64,000 nt of DNA. Source: Kordiimonadales bacterium IMCC3096. GTDB taxonomy: Bacteria; Pseudomonadota; Alphaproteobacteria; Minwuiales; Minwuiaceae. The notes under the pieces are model-generated. The model was not told the DNA's origin. It saw only the letters and a program-made list of their open reading frames with translations, and ran no database searches. Below, in pieces: positions 10,832 to 19,825 of the stretch. Location of the stretch: contig CP018227.1 in NCBI GenBank assembly GCA_016865035.1, positions 776,001-840,000 of the forward strand. The letters run 5' to 3'. Position 1 is the first letter of the stretch. Every line of letters begins with the position of its first letter. The translations under genes and the position numbers were made by a program.

Positions 10832-12534
10832 CTGAGCATGTGCAGTCGGTTGAGCGGCACTTCGGCAAATGGTTCGTGCCACAGTTTCCGGCCATCGGCG
10901 AAGACGTCGAAGGTCTGTGAATCCACCGTGATCTCCGGCGTCCGGTCATTCAGCACCATGTCCGACTTGCCCAGCGACCGCACGGACCTGATCGGAACGA
11001 AGCGCTTCTCGACACCCAGCCTGCGTTCGGTATCGGCTTCCATGGCCAGTTTGCTGACGAAGGTCACGCCCAGGTGCCGCCGAGAACTGCCGAGCGCGCC
11101 CCACATGGGGCGCTGGATGATCGGTTCCGTTCCGATATGGCTGCCATTGCCATCGCCCATGGCGGACCAGACGATCTCTCCCGACTTGACCACCATCGAC
11201 GGTTTGGCGCCGAACGACTGCCGTGGCCAGAACACCAGATCGGCCATCTTCCCGGGTTCGATGGACCCGACATGCTCATCGATACCCGCCGCGATGGCCG
11301 GGTTGATGGTCAGCTTGGCGAGATAGCGCAGGATCCTGAGATTGTCCGCATTGTCGAACGGTTCATCCGCCAATGGCCCGTAGGTGTCCCGCATGACACT
11401 GGCGAGCTGAAAGCACTTTGCCGAGTTCTCGGCCAGCCGTCCCATGCCCTGCGTGTCGGTCGCGAAGATGGAGATTGCGCCCATGTCGTGCAGACAGTCC
11501 TCCGCGGCCATGGATTGCGGGCGGATGCGGCACTCCGCGAACGCCACATCCTCGGGGATCGCGAAGCTGAGAATATGGCACAGCATCGTCATCGGGATGC
11601 CTTCCTCCAGCGCGCCTCTGGTGAACGGATTTGTCGGGTTCGTCGATGACGGCAGCACATTGGCCGCACCGTTCACCCGGATCAGGTCCGGCGCATGGCC
11701 TCCGCCCGCGCCCTCCGTGTGGTACATGTGAATGGTCCGTCCGGCGATGGCGGCCAGGGTATCCTCGCAGAAGCCGAATTCGTTGATGGTATCGGTGTGC
11801 AGATGCACCGAATAGTCGTGCGCATCGGCGGCTCTCAGCGCACCGTCGATGACAGCGGGCGAGGCACCGAAATCCTCGTGAATCTTCACGCCAAGCGCGC
11901 CACCGGCGACGGATTCGACCGACGCATCGAAATCCATGCAGCCACGCCCCAGGAAACCGAAGTTCAGCGGAAACTCGTCCGCTGCACGGATCAGCGCGCC
12001 CAGGATGTTCGGCCCCGATGAACTCACATCGAAATGCGGGCCGGGCGACATGCCGATCATGGTGGTGAAGCCGCCTGCCAGCGCATGCCAGGCCTGTTGC
12101 GGCGACAGGAAGTGCGCGTGCGCCTCGATTCCGCCGGGCGTCACGATCTGACCGTCGCCGTGCATGACGGTCGTGTTGGGGCCGGTCGCCAGGCCCTCCG
12201 ACACGCCATCCATCAGGTCGGGATTGCCGGCCTTGCCGACGCCGACGATGCGGCCGTCCCGGATACCGATGTCGCCCTTCACCACACCCAGTACAGGATC
12301 CATGATGATGGCATTGTGGATCACCACATCCAGTGCGCCGCTTTCGTAGGTGCCGCCGGGCTGGAAGCCTTCGCCGTCGCGCATGGCCTTGCCTGCGCCG
12401 GTGGTCAGCTCATCGCCGTAACTGGTGTGATCCTTTTCGATGCGTGCGATCAGGGATGTATCCCCAAGGCGAAACCGGTCATCGACGGTTGGACCATAGA
12501 GTGTGGTGTAGGTTTCCCTGCTGAGCTTGGCCAT
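10828..12534 (-). CDS. ureC: urease alpha (catalytic) subunit, divergent type
   Basis: Nickel-dependent hydrolysis of urea to ammonia and carbamate. The 568 residues keep the nickel ligands His139 and His141 (HAH), the lysine that becomes carbamylated Lys217, His246, His272 and Asp360, plus the catalytic flap pair Cys319-His320 and His219. The protein is not a standard UreC. The glycine-rich loop after TTMIG, which normally reads GGTGPAxGTxATTxTPG and lines the pocket, is replaced by a shorter [14 protein letters not shown]. The usual CHHLDPN reads CHILSFA, and DSQAMG reads DTQGMG. It is therefore probably an active nickel enzyme with a reshaped pocket. The start codon shares one base with the ureAB stop (TGATG). 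Confidence 0.93.
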   Translation of the reverse strand: MAKLSRETYTTLYGPTVDDRFRLGDTSLIARIEKDHTSYGDELTTGAGKAMRDGEGFQPGGTYESGALDVVIHNAIIMDPVLGVVKGDIGIRDGRIVGVGKAGNPDLMDGVSEGLATGPNTTVMHGDGQIVTPGGIEAHAHFLSPQQAWHALAGGFTTMIGMSPGPHFDVSSSGPNILGALIRAADEFPLNFGFLGRGCMDFDASVESVAGGALGVKIHEDFGASPAVIDGALRAADAHDYSVHLHTDTINEFGFCEDTLAAIAGRTIHMYHTEGAGGGHAPDLIRVNGAANVLPSSTNPTNPFTRGALEEGIPMTMLCHILSFAIPEDVAFAECRIRPQSMAAEDCLHDMGAISIFATDTQGMGRLAENSAKCFQLASVMRDTYGPLADEPFDNADNLRILRYLAKLTINPAIAAGIDEHVGSIEPGKMADLVFWPRQSFGAKPSMVVKSGEIVWSAMGDGNGSHIGTEPIIQRPMWGALGSSRRHLGVTFVSKLAMEADTERRLGVEKRFVPIRSVRSLGKSDMVLNDRTPEITVDSQTFDVFADGRKLWHEPFAEVPLNRLHMLR

Positions 12535-13247
12535 CAGGCATCACCTCCGGTTTCGGGCAGCCCCAGATAGCCGAGTTCCGCCGCCTTCCGCATCGCGCGG
12601 TCGCGCACGGCGGGATCATCCAGCGCCCCGTCTGTCAGCCCCCCGCCGCCGCGCATCGTGCGCGTGCCGCCGAAAGCAACCAGCGTGACAGTTCTGGCGA
12701 TCCCCGGTTCGAACTTCGCGCCCGCGCCGGAGGGGCTGTCGAGGCGCATCCCGAATGCCGCCGCGCGGTCGAAGTCCAGTTGCCTGTTCACCTCGAAGAA
12801 ATGCGCGTGGCTGCGTACCTGAATGGTCCGGTCGCCCCGATTGATGACGCTGATCTCCACACTGTCCCGCCCGGCATTGATCTCGATGTCTCCGTCCGCC
12901 GGCAGGATCTCACCGGGCGCAGGCACGGTGCTCGCGGCGCTGCCCGGCTGGATCGGATCGAACACAGTGATCAGTTTGGTACCCTCAGCCATGCTCACCT
13001 CAACCGAGACATAGGGGATCATGGCCGCCACACCCGGCAGCACGTCGTCGGCCGTCAGCAGGTTCCCGCCGAATTCGACCAGCGACGCATGATCCAGATC
13101 GCGGCGGGCCGCCGTGATGATCTCGTCGGCGATCAGCGCAATGGCCTCCGGCTGGCTCAACCGTATCCCCTGCGTGCGATAGCGCCGGGCGAGCTCGGCG
13201 GCAGTGAAGAGCGTGAGACGCTCCTGCTCCGTGGGTGTCAGGTTCAT
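12534..13247 (-). CDS. ureAB: fused urease gamma-beta subunit
   Basis: One 237-residue chain carries both small urease subunits. Residues about 1-100 are gamma ([33 protein letters not shown]). Residues about 110-210 are beta ([43 protein letters not shown]). Most proteobacteria encode ureA and ureB separately; fusions are known in Helicobacter and some actinomycetes. GGAGG lies 6 bases upstream of the ATG at 13247. The tail after about residue 205 is an extension past the normal beta end. Confidence 0.94.
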   Translation of the reverse strand: MNLTPTEQERLTLFTAAELARRYRTQGIRLSQPEAIALIADEIITAARRDLDHASLVEFGGNLLTADDVLPGVAAMIPYVSVEVSMAEGTKLITVFDPIQPGSAASTVPAPGEILPADGDIEINAGRDSVEISVINRGDRTIQVRSHAHFFEVNRQLDFDRAAAFGMRLDSPSGAGAKFEPGIARTVTLVAFGGTRTMRGGGGLTDGALDDPAVRDRAMRKAAELGYLGLPETGGDA

Positions 13248-13260
13248 CGGAAACCTCCGT

Positions 13261-13938
13261 TCATGTGGCGAACAGCCGGGTATCGGACCGGCGGTGGCGC
13301 ATCATTGCGATGTCCGCGAATGGGCTGAAGCTTGTGGGCAGCGCATCACCGGGCACGGTCTTGCCAGCCCAGCAGGCCAGATCGTCCCTGTGCCGCGTAA
13401 CAGCCTGTTGCGCACCTATTGCACCGGTCAGACCCAGACGGATCGCCGCGTTGGCAAGGCCGGCCAGAAAGCGGTGCCCGGCGACAAGCTGTGCGGTCTG
13501 TTCGGAGATACCAGCCATCGCCAGAACAGCGCCGAGGGCCACAGGCTGATGCGGCCGCAGACGGCCCGCGCGAACGCGTGCCATCGTTTCGGCAGCGCCG
13601 GGCAGGCCGAGTTTGACCGCTGCGGTGAGAATTCCGCGCCCCGCCTGTGCTGAAGCCTCACGCTGTGCCGATGCCCAGGTCATGCGCTCGACGCGGGCAT
13701 CAAGCTGAATCAGGGACGTCGGATCGGCGACGGCGCGATGCGCAAGCACAGCAATGACACGCTCGAAAGGGCCGAAACGCCCTTCGATCTCACGCGCGAA
13801 GAATGTGTCGAGCTGCGACGCCGGGATACGCCGCCCGCCCGACAGTTGCTCCAGCCCGTTGGAGGTAGCGAAACCGCCAGCCGGGAACAGGCCGTCTGCG
13901 AACTGCATTGCGCCCAGCAGTTCCGAAGCGTCCGTCAT
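13261..13938 (-). CDS. ureF: urease accessory protein UreF
   Basis: An all-helical nickel-insertion factor that bridges UreD and UreG. The 225 residues open with the family's typical [22 protein letters not shown] and end with a hydrophilic Arg-rich tail ([10 protein letters not shown]). The ATG at 13938 overlaps the ureE stop as ATGA. Here ureE-ureF precede the structural genes, which is not the usual ureDABCEFG order. Confidence 0.92.
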   Translation of the reverse strand: MTDASELLGAMQFADGLFPAGGFATSNGLEQLSGGRRIPASQLDTFFAREIEGRFGPFERVIAVLAHRAVADPTSLIQLDARVERMTWASAQREASAQAGRGILTAAVKLGLPGAAETMARVRAGRLRPHQPVALGAVLAMAGISEQTAQLVAGHRFLAGLANAAIRLGLTGAIGAQQAVTRHRDDLACWAGKTVPGDALPTSFSPFADIAMMRHRRSDTRLFAT

Positions 13939-14369
13939 GACACCACCCTGAAACGCCCGTCCAGCGGTGCAAGCCGGGCGAGATAGCTTTCGGCATCGCC
14001 GCTGTCGAGCGCCACCTGTACCCGTCCATCGGAGAATTTCACCCGCCAGTGCAGGTTGCCGGCAGCATAGCCGAGTTCCAGGGCCGCAGCACTGTCGAGT
14101 GGTTCCAGATCCAGCCAGTCCGGTGCACCGACACGAACCACCAGCGCCAGTTGTGCGTCCAGATGCAGGACCGCGCCATCGGCCAGCCGCTGGGATCTGG
14201 GAAGGGCGACCTGAACCGGCCTGCCGTTCTCGGTGGTCGCCTGAAACCGCCTGCGCCCGAGATCGGTCTCGGCAACGATCAGGATTTCCAGACCGCCGTC
14301 GTGATCCAGCCGATGCAGCCGGCTGGCGGTATCCGGATCGTCGCGCCATGCAACGATCCGGTCCACCAT
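13935..14369 (-). CDS. ureE: urease nickel metallochaperone UreE
   Basis: UreE hands nickel to UreG. The 144 residues show the UreE beta-barrel start (DRIVAWRDDPDTASRLHRLDH) and the GRRRFQATTENGRPVQVALPRSQRLADGAVL segment typical of the N-terminal domain, then GYAAGNLHWRVKF. It lacks the His-rich C-terminal tail of enterobacterial UreE. I chose the ATG at 14369, with GAGG 5 bases upstream; a TTG seven codons earlier is possible. Confidence 0.87.
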   Translation of the reverse strand: MVDRIVAWRDDPDTASRLHRLDHDGGLEILIVAETDLGRRRFQATTENGRPVQVALPRSQRLADGAVLHLDAQLALVVRVGAPDWLDLEPLDSAAALELGYAAGNLHWRVKFSDGRVQVALDSGDAESYLARLAPLDGRFRVVS

Positions 14370-14401
14370 CAGGGCCTCAGGCGACGGCAAGGTGTTCCGC
14401 C

Positions 14402-15916
14402 CTACAGCGTCTTCCAGTCCTCCGCCTGTTCGAAAGCATAGGCGGCCTTGTAGATCGTGGCCTCGTCATAGCGCTTGCCCACCAGCATCATGGAGATCGG
14501 CAGACCGTCGCCCATGCCGCAAGGCACTGCCATTGCCGGATGATGCGTGATGTCGAACGGTGAGGTGTTGGAGATCATCTCGAACGCGCACTGGATATAT
14601 TCCTCACGGGTTGCATCGGGTGCGGGCAACTTGGTCGCCTTCAGCGGCACCGTCGGCATCAGCAGCAGGTCATACTCGGCCAGTACCTTATCATAGGCTG
14701 CCTTCAGTTGCCGCGACAGGTTCATGGCCTTGCCGTAGTAGCGGCTGCCATAGTTCTTGCGGATGTGCGTGCCCAGCAGTGTGAGCAGCTTGGTCGTTTC
14801 GGACATCTCGTCCGCGCGCTGGCGCCAGTTGCGATGGAAATCCATCAGGCTGGTGACATACAAGTCCTGACGGCTGACGCCATAGCCGTCGCCATACATC
14901 ATGGTCTGCGTCAGGCCCTCGACCCCGATGGGCATCCAGATTGCCGGGCCGAGCAGATGCCAGGGGATGGAGACCTCTTCCACCGTCGCACCCATCTTCC
15001 GGTAGATCTCGGCGGCATGCATGTTGGCGGCATTCACGTCGGCTTCAGCGTTCTCCTGGGCGAAGCCTTCCTTCACGATTGCGATCTTCATGCCCGCGAC
15101 GCCACCTTCCAGCATCTCGGAATAGGGGTGGGTCTCGACGTCGAACTGGCGCGGATCAATGCCGTCGCTGCCCGCCATGACTTCCAGCATCAGGGCGTTG
15201 TCCTTGACACTGGCGGTTATGGGGCCTGTGTGATCGACATAGATCTCGATGGGCATGATGCCGGTATAGGGCACCAGTCCGTGGGTCGGTTTCATGCCGT
15301 AGACGCCGGAATAGGCGGCGGGCATGCGGATCGAGCCGCCCTGGTCGCCACCGACGGCCATGTCGACTTCGCCCAGACCGACCAGCGTCGCGCTGCCCGA
15401 CGAGGAGCCGCCCGCCGAATAGCCCATCTTCACCGGGTTGTGGACCGGACCGGTCGCGTTGGTGTGGCTGCCGCCGGAGAGACAGAAGTTCTCGCAGTGT
15501 GACTTGCCCAGAATGATCGCGCCTTCGTCCAGCATACGGGTGACGATCTCCGCATCGACGTTGGGGATATAGCCCTCCATCGTCGCCGCCCCGTTCATCA
15601 TGGGCACACCGGCCAGCATGACATTGTCCTTCAGCACGACAGTCTTGCCCTTCAGCTTGCCGTCCGGGGCGCCCTCGACCGTCGATTTGACGTACCAGGC
15701 ATTGTACGGATTGTCCTCCGGCGCGGGGCGGTAGCCGGGCGTGCGGGGGTATTTCACTTCCGGCAGATAGTCCGGCAGCGAATCGACCACGTTGTAGGCG
15801 TCGATGTTGGACTGCAGCAGGCCAATGTAGGACTCGACGTCCGCATCGGTCAGCGAAAGTCCCATTTCGTCCGCTGCGTCGCGGACCTGCTGGGGGGTGA
15901 GTGTGCTTACAGCCAT
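14402..15916 (-). CDS. amidase-signature family amidase
   Basis: This 504-residue enzyme belongs to the amidase-signature superfamily. The Ser-cisSer-Lys triad is visible as Lys96 (VVLKDN), Ser171 (first Ser of GGSSSG) and Ser195 (DQGGSIRMP). A long N-terminal region before residue 90 resembles nitrile-pathway and aliphatic-amide amidases more than GatA; no gatB or gatC is adjacent. It sits between the ABC transporter genes and the urease genes on the same strand, with 31-base gaps on both sides. A role in hydrolysing imported amides to a carboxylate and ammonia is therefore likely. The substrate is inferred from context only. Confidence 0.88.
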   Translation of the reverse strand: MAVSTLTPQQVRDAADEMGLSLTDADVESYIGLLQSNIDAYNVVDSLPDYLPEVKYPRTPGYRPAPEDNPYNAWYVKSTVEGAPDGKLKGKTVVLKDNVMLAGVPMMNGAATMEGYIPNVDAEIVTRMLDEGAIILGKSHCENFCLSGGSHTNATGPVHNPVKMGYSAGGSSSGSATLVGLGEVDMAVGGDQGGSIRMPAAYSGVYGMKPTHGLVPYTGIMPIEIYVDHTGPITASVKDNALMLEVMAGSDGIDPRQFDVETHPYSEMLEGGVAGMKIAIVKEGFAQENAEADVNAANMHAAEIYRKMGATVEEVSIPWHLLGPAIWMPIGVEGLTQTMMYGDGYGVSRQDLYVTSLMDFHRNWRQRADEMSETTKLLTLLGTHIRKNYGSRYYGKAMNLSRQLKAAYDKVLAEYDLLLMPTVPLKATKLPAPDATREEYIQCAFEMISNTSPFDITHHPAMAVPCGMGDGLPISMMLVGKRYDEATIYKAAYAFEQAEDWKTL

Positions 15917-15947
15917 GACAATGTGTCTCCTCGGAGGTTTCCTGTGA

Positions 15948-16646
15948 TCAGGGGGCGAGATAACGGAGCAGCGCGGGATCGTTGCGGATGGCCTCCGCTT
16001 CCCCTTCCAGCGGGATCTGGCCGCGCTCCATCACGTACACGTAGTCGGCGACCCGAAGGGCCAGTTCCAGGTGCTGTTCCACGATGATGACACTGATCTC
16101 GCGCGACAGCGCGGCCAGCCGCTCCGCGATTTCCTCGATCACGCCGATCCAGACGCCTTCGGTCGGCTCGTCCAGCATCAGCATGGTGGGCTTGCTCAGC
16201 AGCGCGCGCCCGATGGCAAGCATCTTCCGCTCGCCCCCGGACAGGGTGCCGGCAGGCTGGGACAGGCGCTGGGACAGCTTGGGGAAGAAATCCAGCACCT
16301 TGTCGATGCCCGACTTGTCCTTCTGCGTGACCGCGCCGAGATTCAGATTGTCCTGCACCGACAGTTTGGCGAAGACCGCGTGTTCCTGCGGCACGTAACC
16401 CATGCCGTGGCGCACACGCTTCTCGGTACCGACTCCTGCCGCAGCCATGCCGTCAAAATCGATGTCGCCGGACATTGCCTTCAACTCGCCTGCCAGTGTC
16501 TTCAGCAGGGTCGTCTTTCCGGCACCGTTCCTTCCCAGGATCGCGACGCAGCCGGTACGTGGCGCGGACATGGACAGGTCGAAGATCACCTGGCTGTGGC
16601 CATAGCCGCTGTTCAGGTTCTTCACGTCGAGAATCTTGTCAGACAC
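15948..16646 (-). CDS. urtE: urea/short-chain amide ABC transporter ATPase UrtE-like
   Basis: A LivF/UrtE-type ATPase of 232 residues with Walker A GRNGAGKTT, signature LSGGERK, Walker B LMLDEPTEG and switch His in VEQHLE. After LDEPTEG the usual polar segment is replaced by VWIGVIEEIAERL, as seen in UrtE-type rather than LivF-type proteins. The GTG at 16646 has AGGAGG 12 bases upstream and overlaps the end of urtD by 8 bases. Confidence 0.88.
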   Translation of the reverse strand: MSDKILDVKNLNSGYGHSQVIFDLSMSAPRTGCVAILGRNGAGKTTLLKTLAGELKAMSGDIDFDGMAAAGVGTEKRVRHGMGYVPQEHAVFAKLSVQDNLNLGAVTQKDKSGIDKVLDFFPKLSQRLSQPAGTLSGGERKMLAIGRALLSKPTMLMLDEPTEGVWIGVIEEIAERLAALSREISVIIVEQHLELALRVADYVYVMERGQIPLEGEAEAIRNDPALLRYLAP

Positions 16647-17379
16647 GGGTTGTGTAGACCTCCTGAACCTTGGTCGATCCCTCGATCTCGGCAACCGTGC
16701 CGTCATCCAGCACCTGTCCCTGGTCCAGCACGGTCAGGTTGTCACAGATATCCTTGATGAAATCGAGATCGTGCTCGACGATCACCAGCGCGCAGTAATC
16801 CCGGATCGGTTCCAGCAGTTCGCCGGTCACGCGACGTTCCTCCGGGCTCATCCCGCCGGTCGGTTCGTCGAGCAGAAGCAGTTTCGGCTTCAGCGCCAGC
16901 GCCATCGCGATCTCCAGCCATTGCTGCTCTCCGTGACTCATCTCGCCAGCCAGTGAATGCGCCTTTCCGGTGAGCCGGAACTGCGCCAGCATGTCCATGA
17001 CCTCCGCGTCCAGGCGTTGGCGCGACCTGGACAGCAACAGCCCCCACAGGGACTGATGCGCCTGCAGGGCCAGCAGCAGATTGTCGTAGACGGTCAGTTC
17101 AGGAAGGATCGCGGTGATCTGGAACTTCAGGCTGAGGCCGCGTCGGGACCGTTCGGCGGGTGACATGGTGGTCACGTCTTCGCCGGCGAAACTGACCTCA
17201 CCTTCGTCCGCGAAATGGTCACCCGCGATGGCCTTCAGCAGGGTGCTCTTGCCGGACCCATTGGGGCCGATCAGGCCATGGAAGGTATTGGCGTGGACGG
17301 CGACATCGACACCGTTCAGCGCGCGCAGCGTCCCGAAGACCTTGCCGAGTCCGCTGACTTTCAGTAGCGGCTCAGTCAT
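16639..17379 (-). CDS. urtD: urea/short-chain amide ABC transporter ATPase UrtD-like
   Basis: A LivG/UrtD-type ATPase of 246 residues: Walker A GPNGSGKST, signature MSHGEQQWLEIAMAL (the UrtD variant of LSGGQ), Walker B LLLLDEPTGGMSPEE and switch region VEHDLDFI. The ATG at 17379 overlaps the end of urtC by 8 bases, so the two cytoplasmic ATPases and the permease are translationally coupled. Confidence 0.9.
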   Translation of the reverse strand: MTEPLLKVSGLGKVFGTLRALNGVDVAVHANTFHGLIGPNGSGKSTLLKAIAGDHFADEGEVSFAGEDVTTMSPAERSRRGLSLKFQITAILPELTVYDNLLLALQAHQSLWGLLLSRSRQRLDAEVMDMLAQFRLTGKAHSLAGEMSHGEQQWLEIAMALALKPKLLLLDEPTGGMSPEERRVTGELLEPIRDYCALVIVEHDLDFIKDICDNLTVLDQGQVLDDGTVAEIEGSTKVQEVYTTRV

Positions 17380-18487
17380 TGCCGGTTGCCTTTCCGGTGT
17401 CATCGGTCCCGGATGATTTCCCGCCCTGCCGGACGCCGAAGGATCCGAAGCGTTCGCGCTGGCTGACCAGCAGTCCCACCAGTCCGGTCGGCTGATAGGC
17501 CACGACGACCAGCATCACGGCGCCGAGCGCGATGGGCCAATAGGCTTTCAGCGTCTCATTGTCCGAGAGAATAACGGTCAGGCCCTCGATGACGCCTGCC
17601 CCGATCACCGGACCGATCAGGGTACCGACACCACCGAACAGGCCGTAGAGCACGGCATAGGTCGATGTCGTCACACCGACGGTGGACGGACCGACGAAGC
17701 CCTCATGAAAGGCATAGATCGCACCGGCCCAGCCCGCGATCAGACCGGCGAAGGAAAACACGATCAGCTTGAAGGCCTGCAGCCGGTACCCCAGGAACGC
17801 CAGGCGGTGCTCGTTCTGGCGGATGCCGGCCAGAGCCAGACCGAACTGCGAACGCACCAGATAGCGGCTCGCCAGATAGGCGATCAGCAGGAAGGCGACG
17901 GCCAGATAATAGAAGCCGATACCCGGCTCCAGCTCTGTCCCGAAGATTGTCGCGAAATCCCAGATCGACATGCCGTTCCCGGCGCCGACCCATTGCCAGC
18001 CCGCGACCAGCCGCTCGGCGGCGAACGAGGCGGTCAGCGTGCCCAGGGCGACGAAGATGATGGTTGGCGTCCTCTTGCTGATCAGCAGGAACCAGCCGAC
18101 GAACAGCGCCGAGAGCAGGCCGACCAGCATGCCGGCGGGGACAATGACCAGCAGTGAGGTCGTTCCGGTTTCCTCGGACAGCTTGGCCACGAAATAGCCG
18201 CCGATGCCGAAGAACAGGGCCTGCCCGAAACTCATGATCCCGGAATAGCCCCAGCACAGGTCGAAACTGACTGCCAGCATGGCCAGCAGGATGATCGAGG
18301 TCACACGGACCACGAAGTAGTTGTTGAAGTCGAGCGTCTCGCCCTCGGCAGTCAGATAGGTGATGAGGATCGGATAGAGCAGCAGAAGCGCCAGCATCGC
18401 GAGTTCGATGATGGGCAGCACCGAAAGGGGCAGGCGTCGCTTGCCGCCTGCCTTGTCGTCCGCGAGGTTGGCGGTCGTTTCCGTCAT
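17372..18487 (-). CDS. urtC: urea/short-chain amide ABC transporter permease UrtC-like
   Basis: A LivM/UrtC-type inner-membrane permease of 371 residues with about ten hydrophobic segments. Conserved marks are FDLCWGYSGIMSFGQALFFGIGGY and the cytoplasmic loop SQFGLALAGIRQNEHRLAFLGY that docks the ATPases. The tail is hydrophilic (RQGGKSSGTDDTGKATGND). It follows urtA after a 98-base gap that holds a strong hairpin. Confidence 0.9.
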   Translation of the reverse strand: MTETTANLADDKAGGKRRLPLSVLPIIELAMLALLLLYPILITYLTAEGETLDFNNYFVVRVTSIILLAMLAVSFDLCWGYSGIMSFGQALFFGIGGYFVAKLSEETGTTSLLVIVPAGMLVGLLSALFVGWFLLISKRTPTIIFVALGTLTASFAAERLVAGWQWVGAGNGMSIWDFATIFGTELEPGIGFYYLAVAFLLIAYLASRYLVRSQFGLALAGIRQNEHRLAFLGYRLQAFKLIVFSFAGLIAGWAGAIYAFHEGFVGPSTVGVTTSTYAVLYGLFGGVGTLIGPVIGAGVIEGLTVILSDNETLKAYWPIALGAVMLVVVAYQPTGLVGLLVSQRERFGSFGVRQGGKSSGTDDTGKATGND

Positions 18488-18544
18488 CTTGGTCTCATCT
18501 CCAGGCGAATGCCGTGTTGCGGGAAGGCGCGTCGGATCGTGAAG

Positions 18545-18573
18545 GCCCCGGCCTGCGCCGTGCAGACCGGGGC
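18545..18573 (-). terminator. intercistronic hairpin downstream of urtA
   Basis: In the transcript, GCCCCGGTCTGC pairs with GCAGGCCGGGGC over 12 bp with one G-U, around the loop ACGGC. There is no U-run after it, and the operon continues into urtC. It starts 12 bases after the urtA stop. Such hairpins often protect the abundant binding-protein mRNA from 3' decay, or partly attenuate downstream genes. Confidence 0.7.
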
Positions 18574-18585
18574 ACCACGCTCAGG

Positions 18586-19824
18586 TCAGCCGCATTCCTG
18601 CGGCGCAACCATGTTGGCTGAACTCAGGATCTCGTATGAGCCGCCCTTGGCCTGCGCGACGTACATGTTCAGCGCACAGTGACCGGTACCCGGAACCATG
18701 CGGGAATCGCCGCCAGGCACATCGGTGATGGCAACATCATCGATCGCCGCAGACACCGCTTCCCGGCTCAGGTCGCCGCCTGTCTTCTTCACCGCTGCCT
18801 CATAGAACTTGACGGCACGGTAGGCGCCGGTGGCCGCCGATCCTGCGGTGAACAGGTACTTCGTGCCCGGGAACATCTCGGCGTATTCCTTCTGCAGTTG
18901 CGCGCCGACCGGATCGTCCACCGTGTGGAAATAGTCGAGGCAGGTGAAGACACCCTCAAGCTCGCGCTCAGGCACGTAGTTCACGCTGTTCTCGTCGAAA
19001 TAGACGCAGGTATGTGCGCCCCCGTCCTTCTGGAAGCCGGACTCGTAGAGCTGCTTGGTGAATGCCTGCAGACCCGGCGGGATAACCGTGTTGAACACGC
19101 AGTCCACGCCCTCGCTCTTGATCTTGGCGACGGTCGCCGAGTACTCGAGCTGATCCAGCGGGTAATATTCCTCGAACACGACCTCGCCGCCGTTCTTCTC
19201 GATCAGGGCACGGGCATACTTGTTGAGCAGCTGCGGCCACCGGTAGTTCGCCGAAGGCATGGCGAATCGCTTCTTGCCGAGGGTGTTCATCAGGTAGGGG
19301 ATCAGTTCGTCACACTGCTGTGCCGGGGTCGGGCCCGTGCAGTAAAGATGCTCGGTGCATTCCTGACCTTCGTAGAGCTGCGGATAGAGGTACAGCGTCT
19401 TGCCGCGGCGCACGATCGGGTTCTTGATCGCTTCCCGCATGGCGGAGGTGATGCCGCCCACGACGACATCGACCTTGTGCTGCTGGATCAGCTTCAGGAC
19501 GTTGCCCACAGCAACCTTGGGGTCCGATGCGGTATCTTCCAGATAGAGTTCGATCGGACGGCCACCGATGCCGCCTGCATCGTTGATCTTCTTCGCCGCC
19601 AGCTGGATGACCTGCCAGTTGGAATTGCCCGACGGAGCAATTGCGCCGGTAATGTCCGTCGCGACGCCGAACTTGATCGGTGCCGCCCCGAACGCCCGGC
19701 TCGGGCGCAGGATCCAGCCACCGGAAAAGCCGGCCACCCAGCCTGCCGCAGTCAGCGCCCCCGCGCCGCGCAGCAGGGACCGGCGACTGATGCCGCCCCC
19801 GCCATTTGAATGCTTGTTCGCCAT
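18586..19824 (-). CDS. urtA: urea/short-chain amide ABC transporter substrate-binding protein UrtA/AmiC-like
   Basis: A periplasmic type-I binding protein (412 residues) of the Urt/FmdD/AmiC group. Residues 13-18 read SRRSLL inside a Tat-type signal, with cleavage probably near AFG|AAP. The binding-fold core shows KFGVATDITGAIAPSG, KINDAGGIGGRPIELY and TASDPKVAVGNVLKLI. The ATG at 19824 has AGGGAGA about 7 bases upstream. The permease gene urtB ends one base before this start, so the two are coupled. Unusually, the permease precedes the binding protein. Confidence 0.9.
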   Translation of the reverse strand: MANKHSNGGGGISRRSLLRGAGALTAAGWVAGFSGGWILRPSRAFGAAPIKFGVATDITGAIAPSGNSNWQVIQLAAKKINDAGGIGGRPIELYLEDTASDPKVAVGNVLKLIQQHKVDVVVGGITSAMREAIKNPIVRRGKTLYLYPQLYEGQECTEHLYCTGPTPAQQCDELIPYLMNTLGKKRFAMPSANYRWPQLLNKYARALIEKNGGEVVFEEYYPLDQLEYSATVAKIKSEGVDCVFNTVIPPGLQAFTKQLYESGFQKDGGAHTCVYFDENSVNYVPERELEGVFTCLDYFHTVDDPVGAQLQKEYAEMFPGTKYLFTAGSAATGAYRAVKFYEAAVKKTGGDLSREAVSAAIDDVAITDVPGGDSRMVPGTGHCALNMYVAQAKGGSYEILSSANMVAPQECG

Positions 19825-19825
19825 T

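Noticed and set aside
14402-15916. Assigning the amidase as GatA (tRNA amidotransferase)
   Set aside because: It has a long N-terminal region unlike GatA and no gatB or gatC nearby; its neighbours are amide/urea genes.
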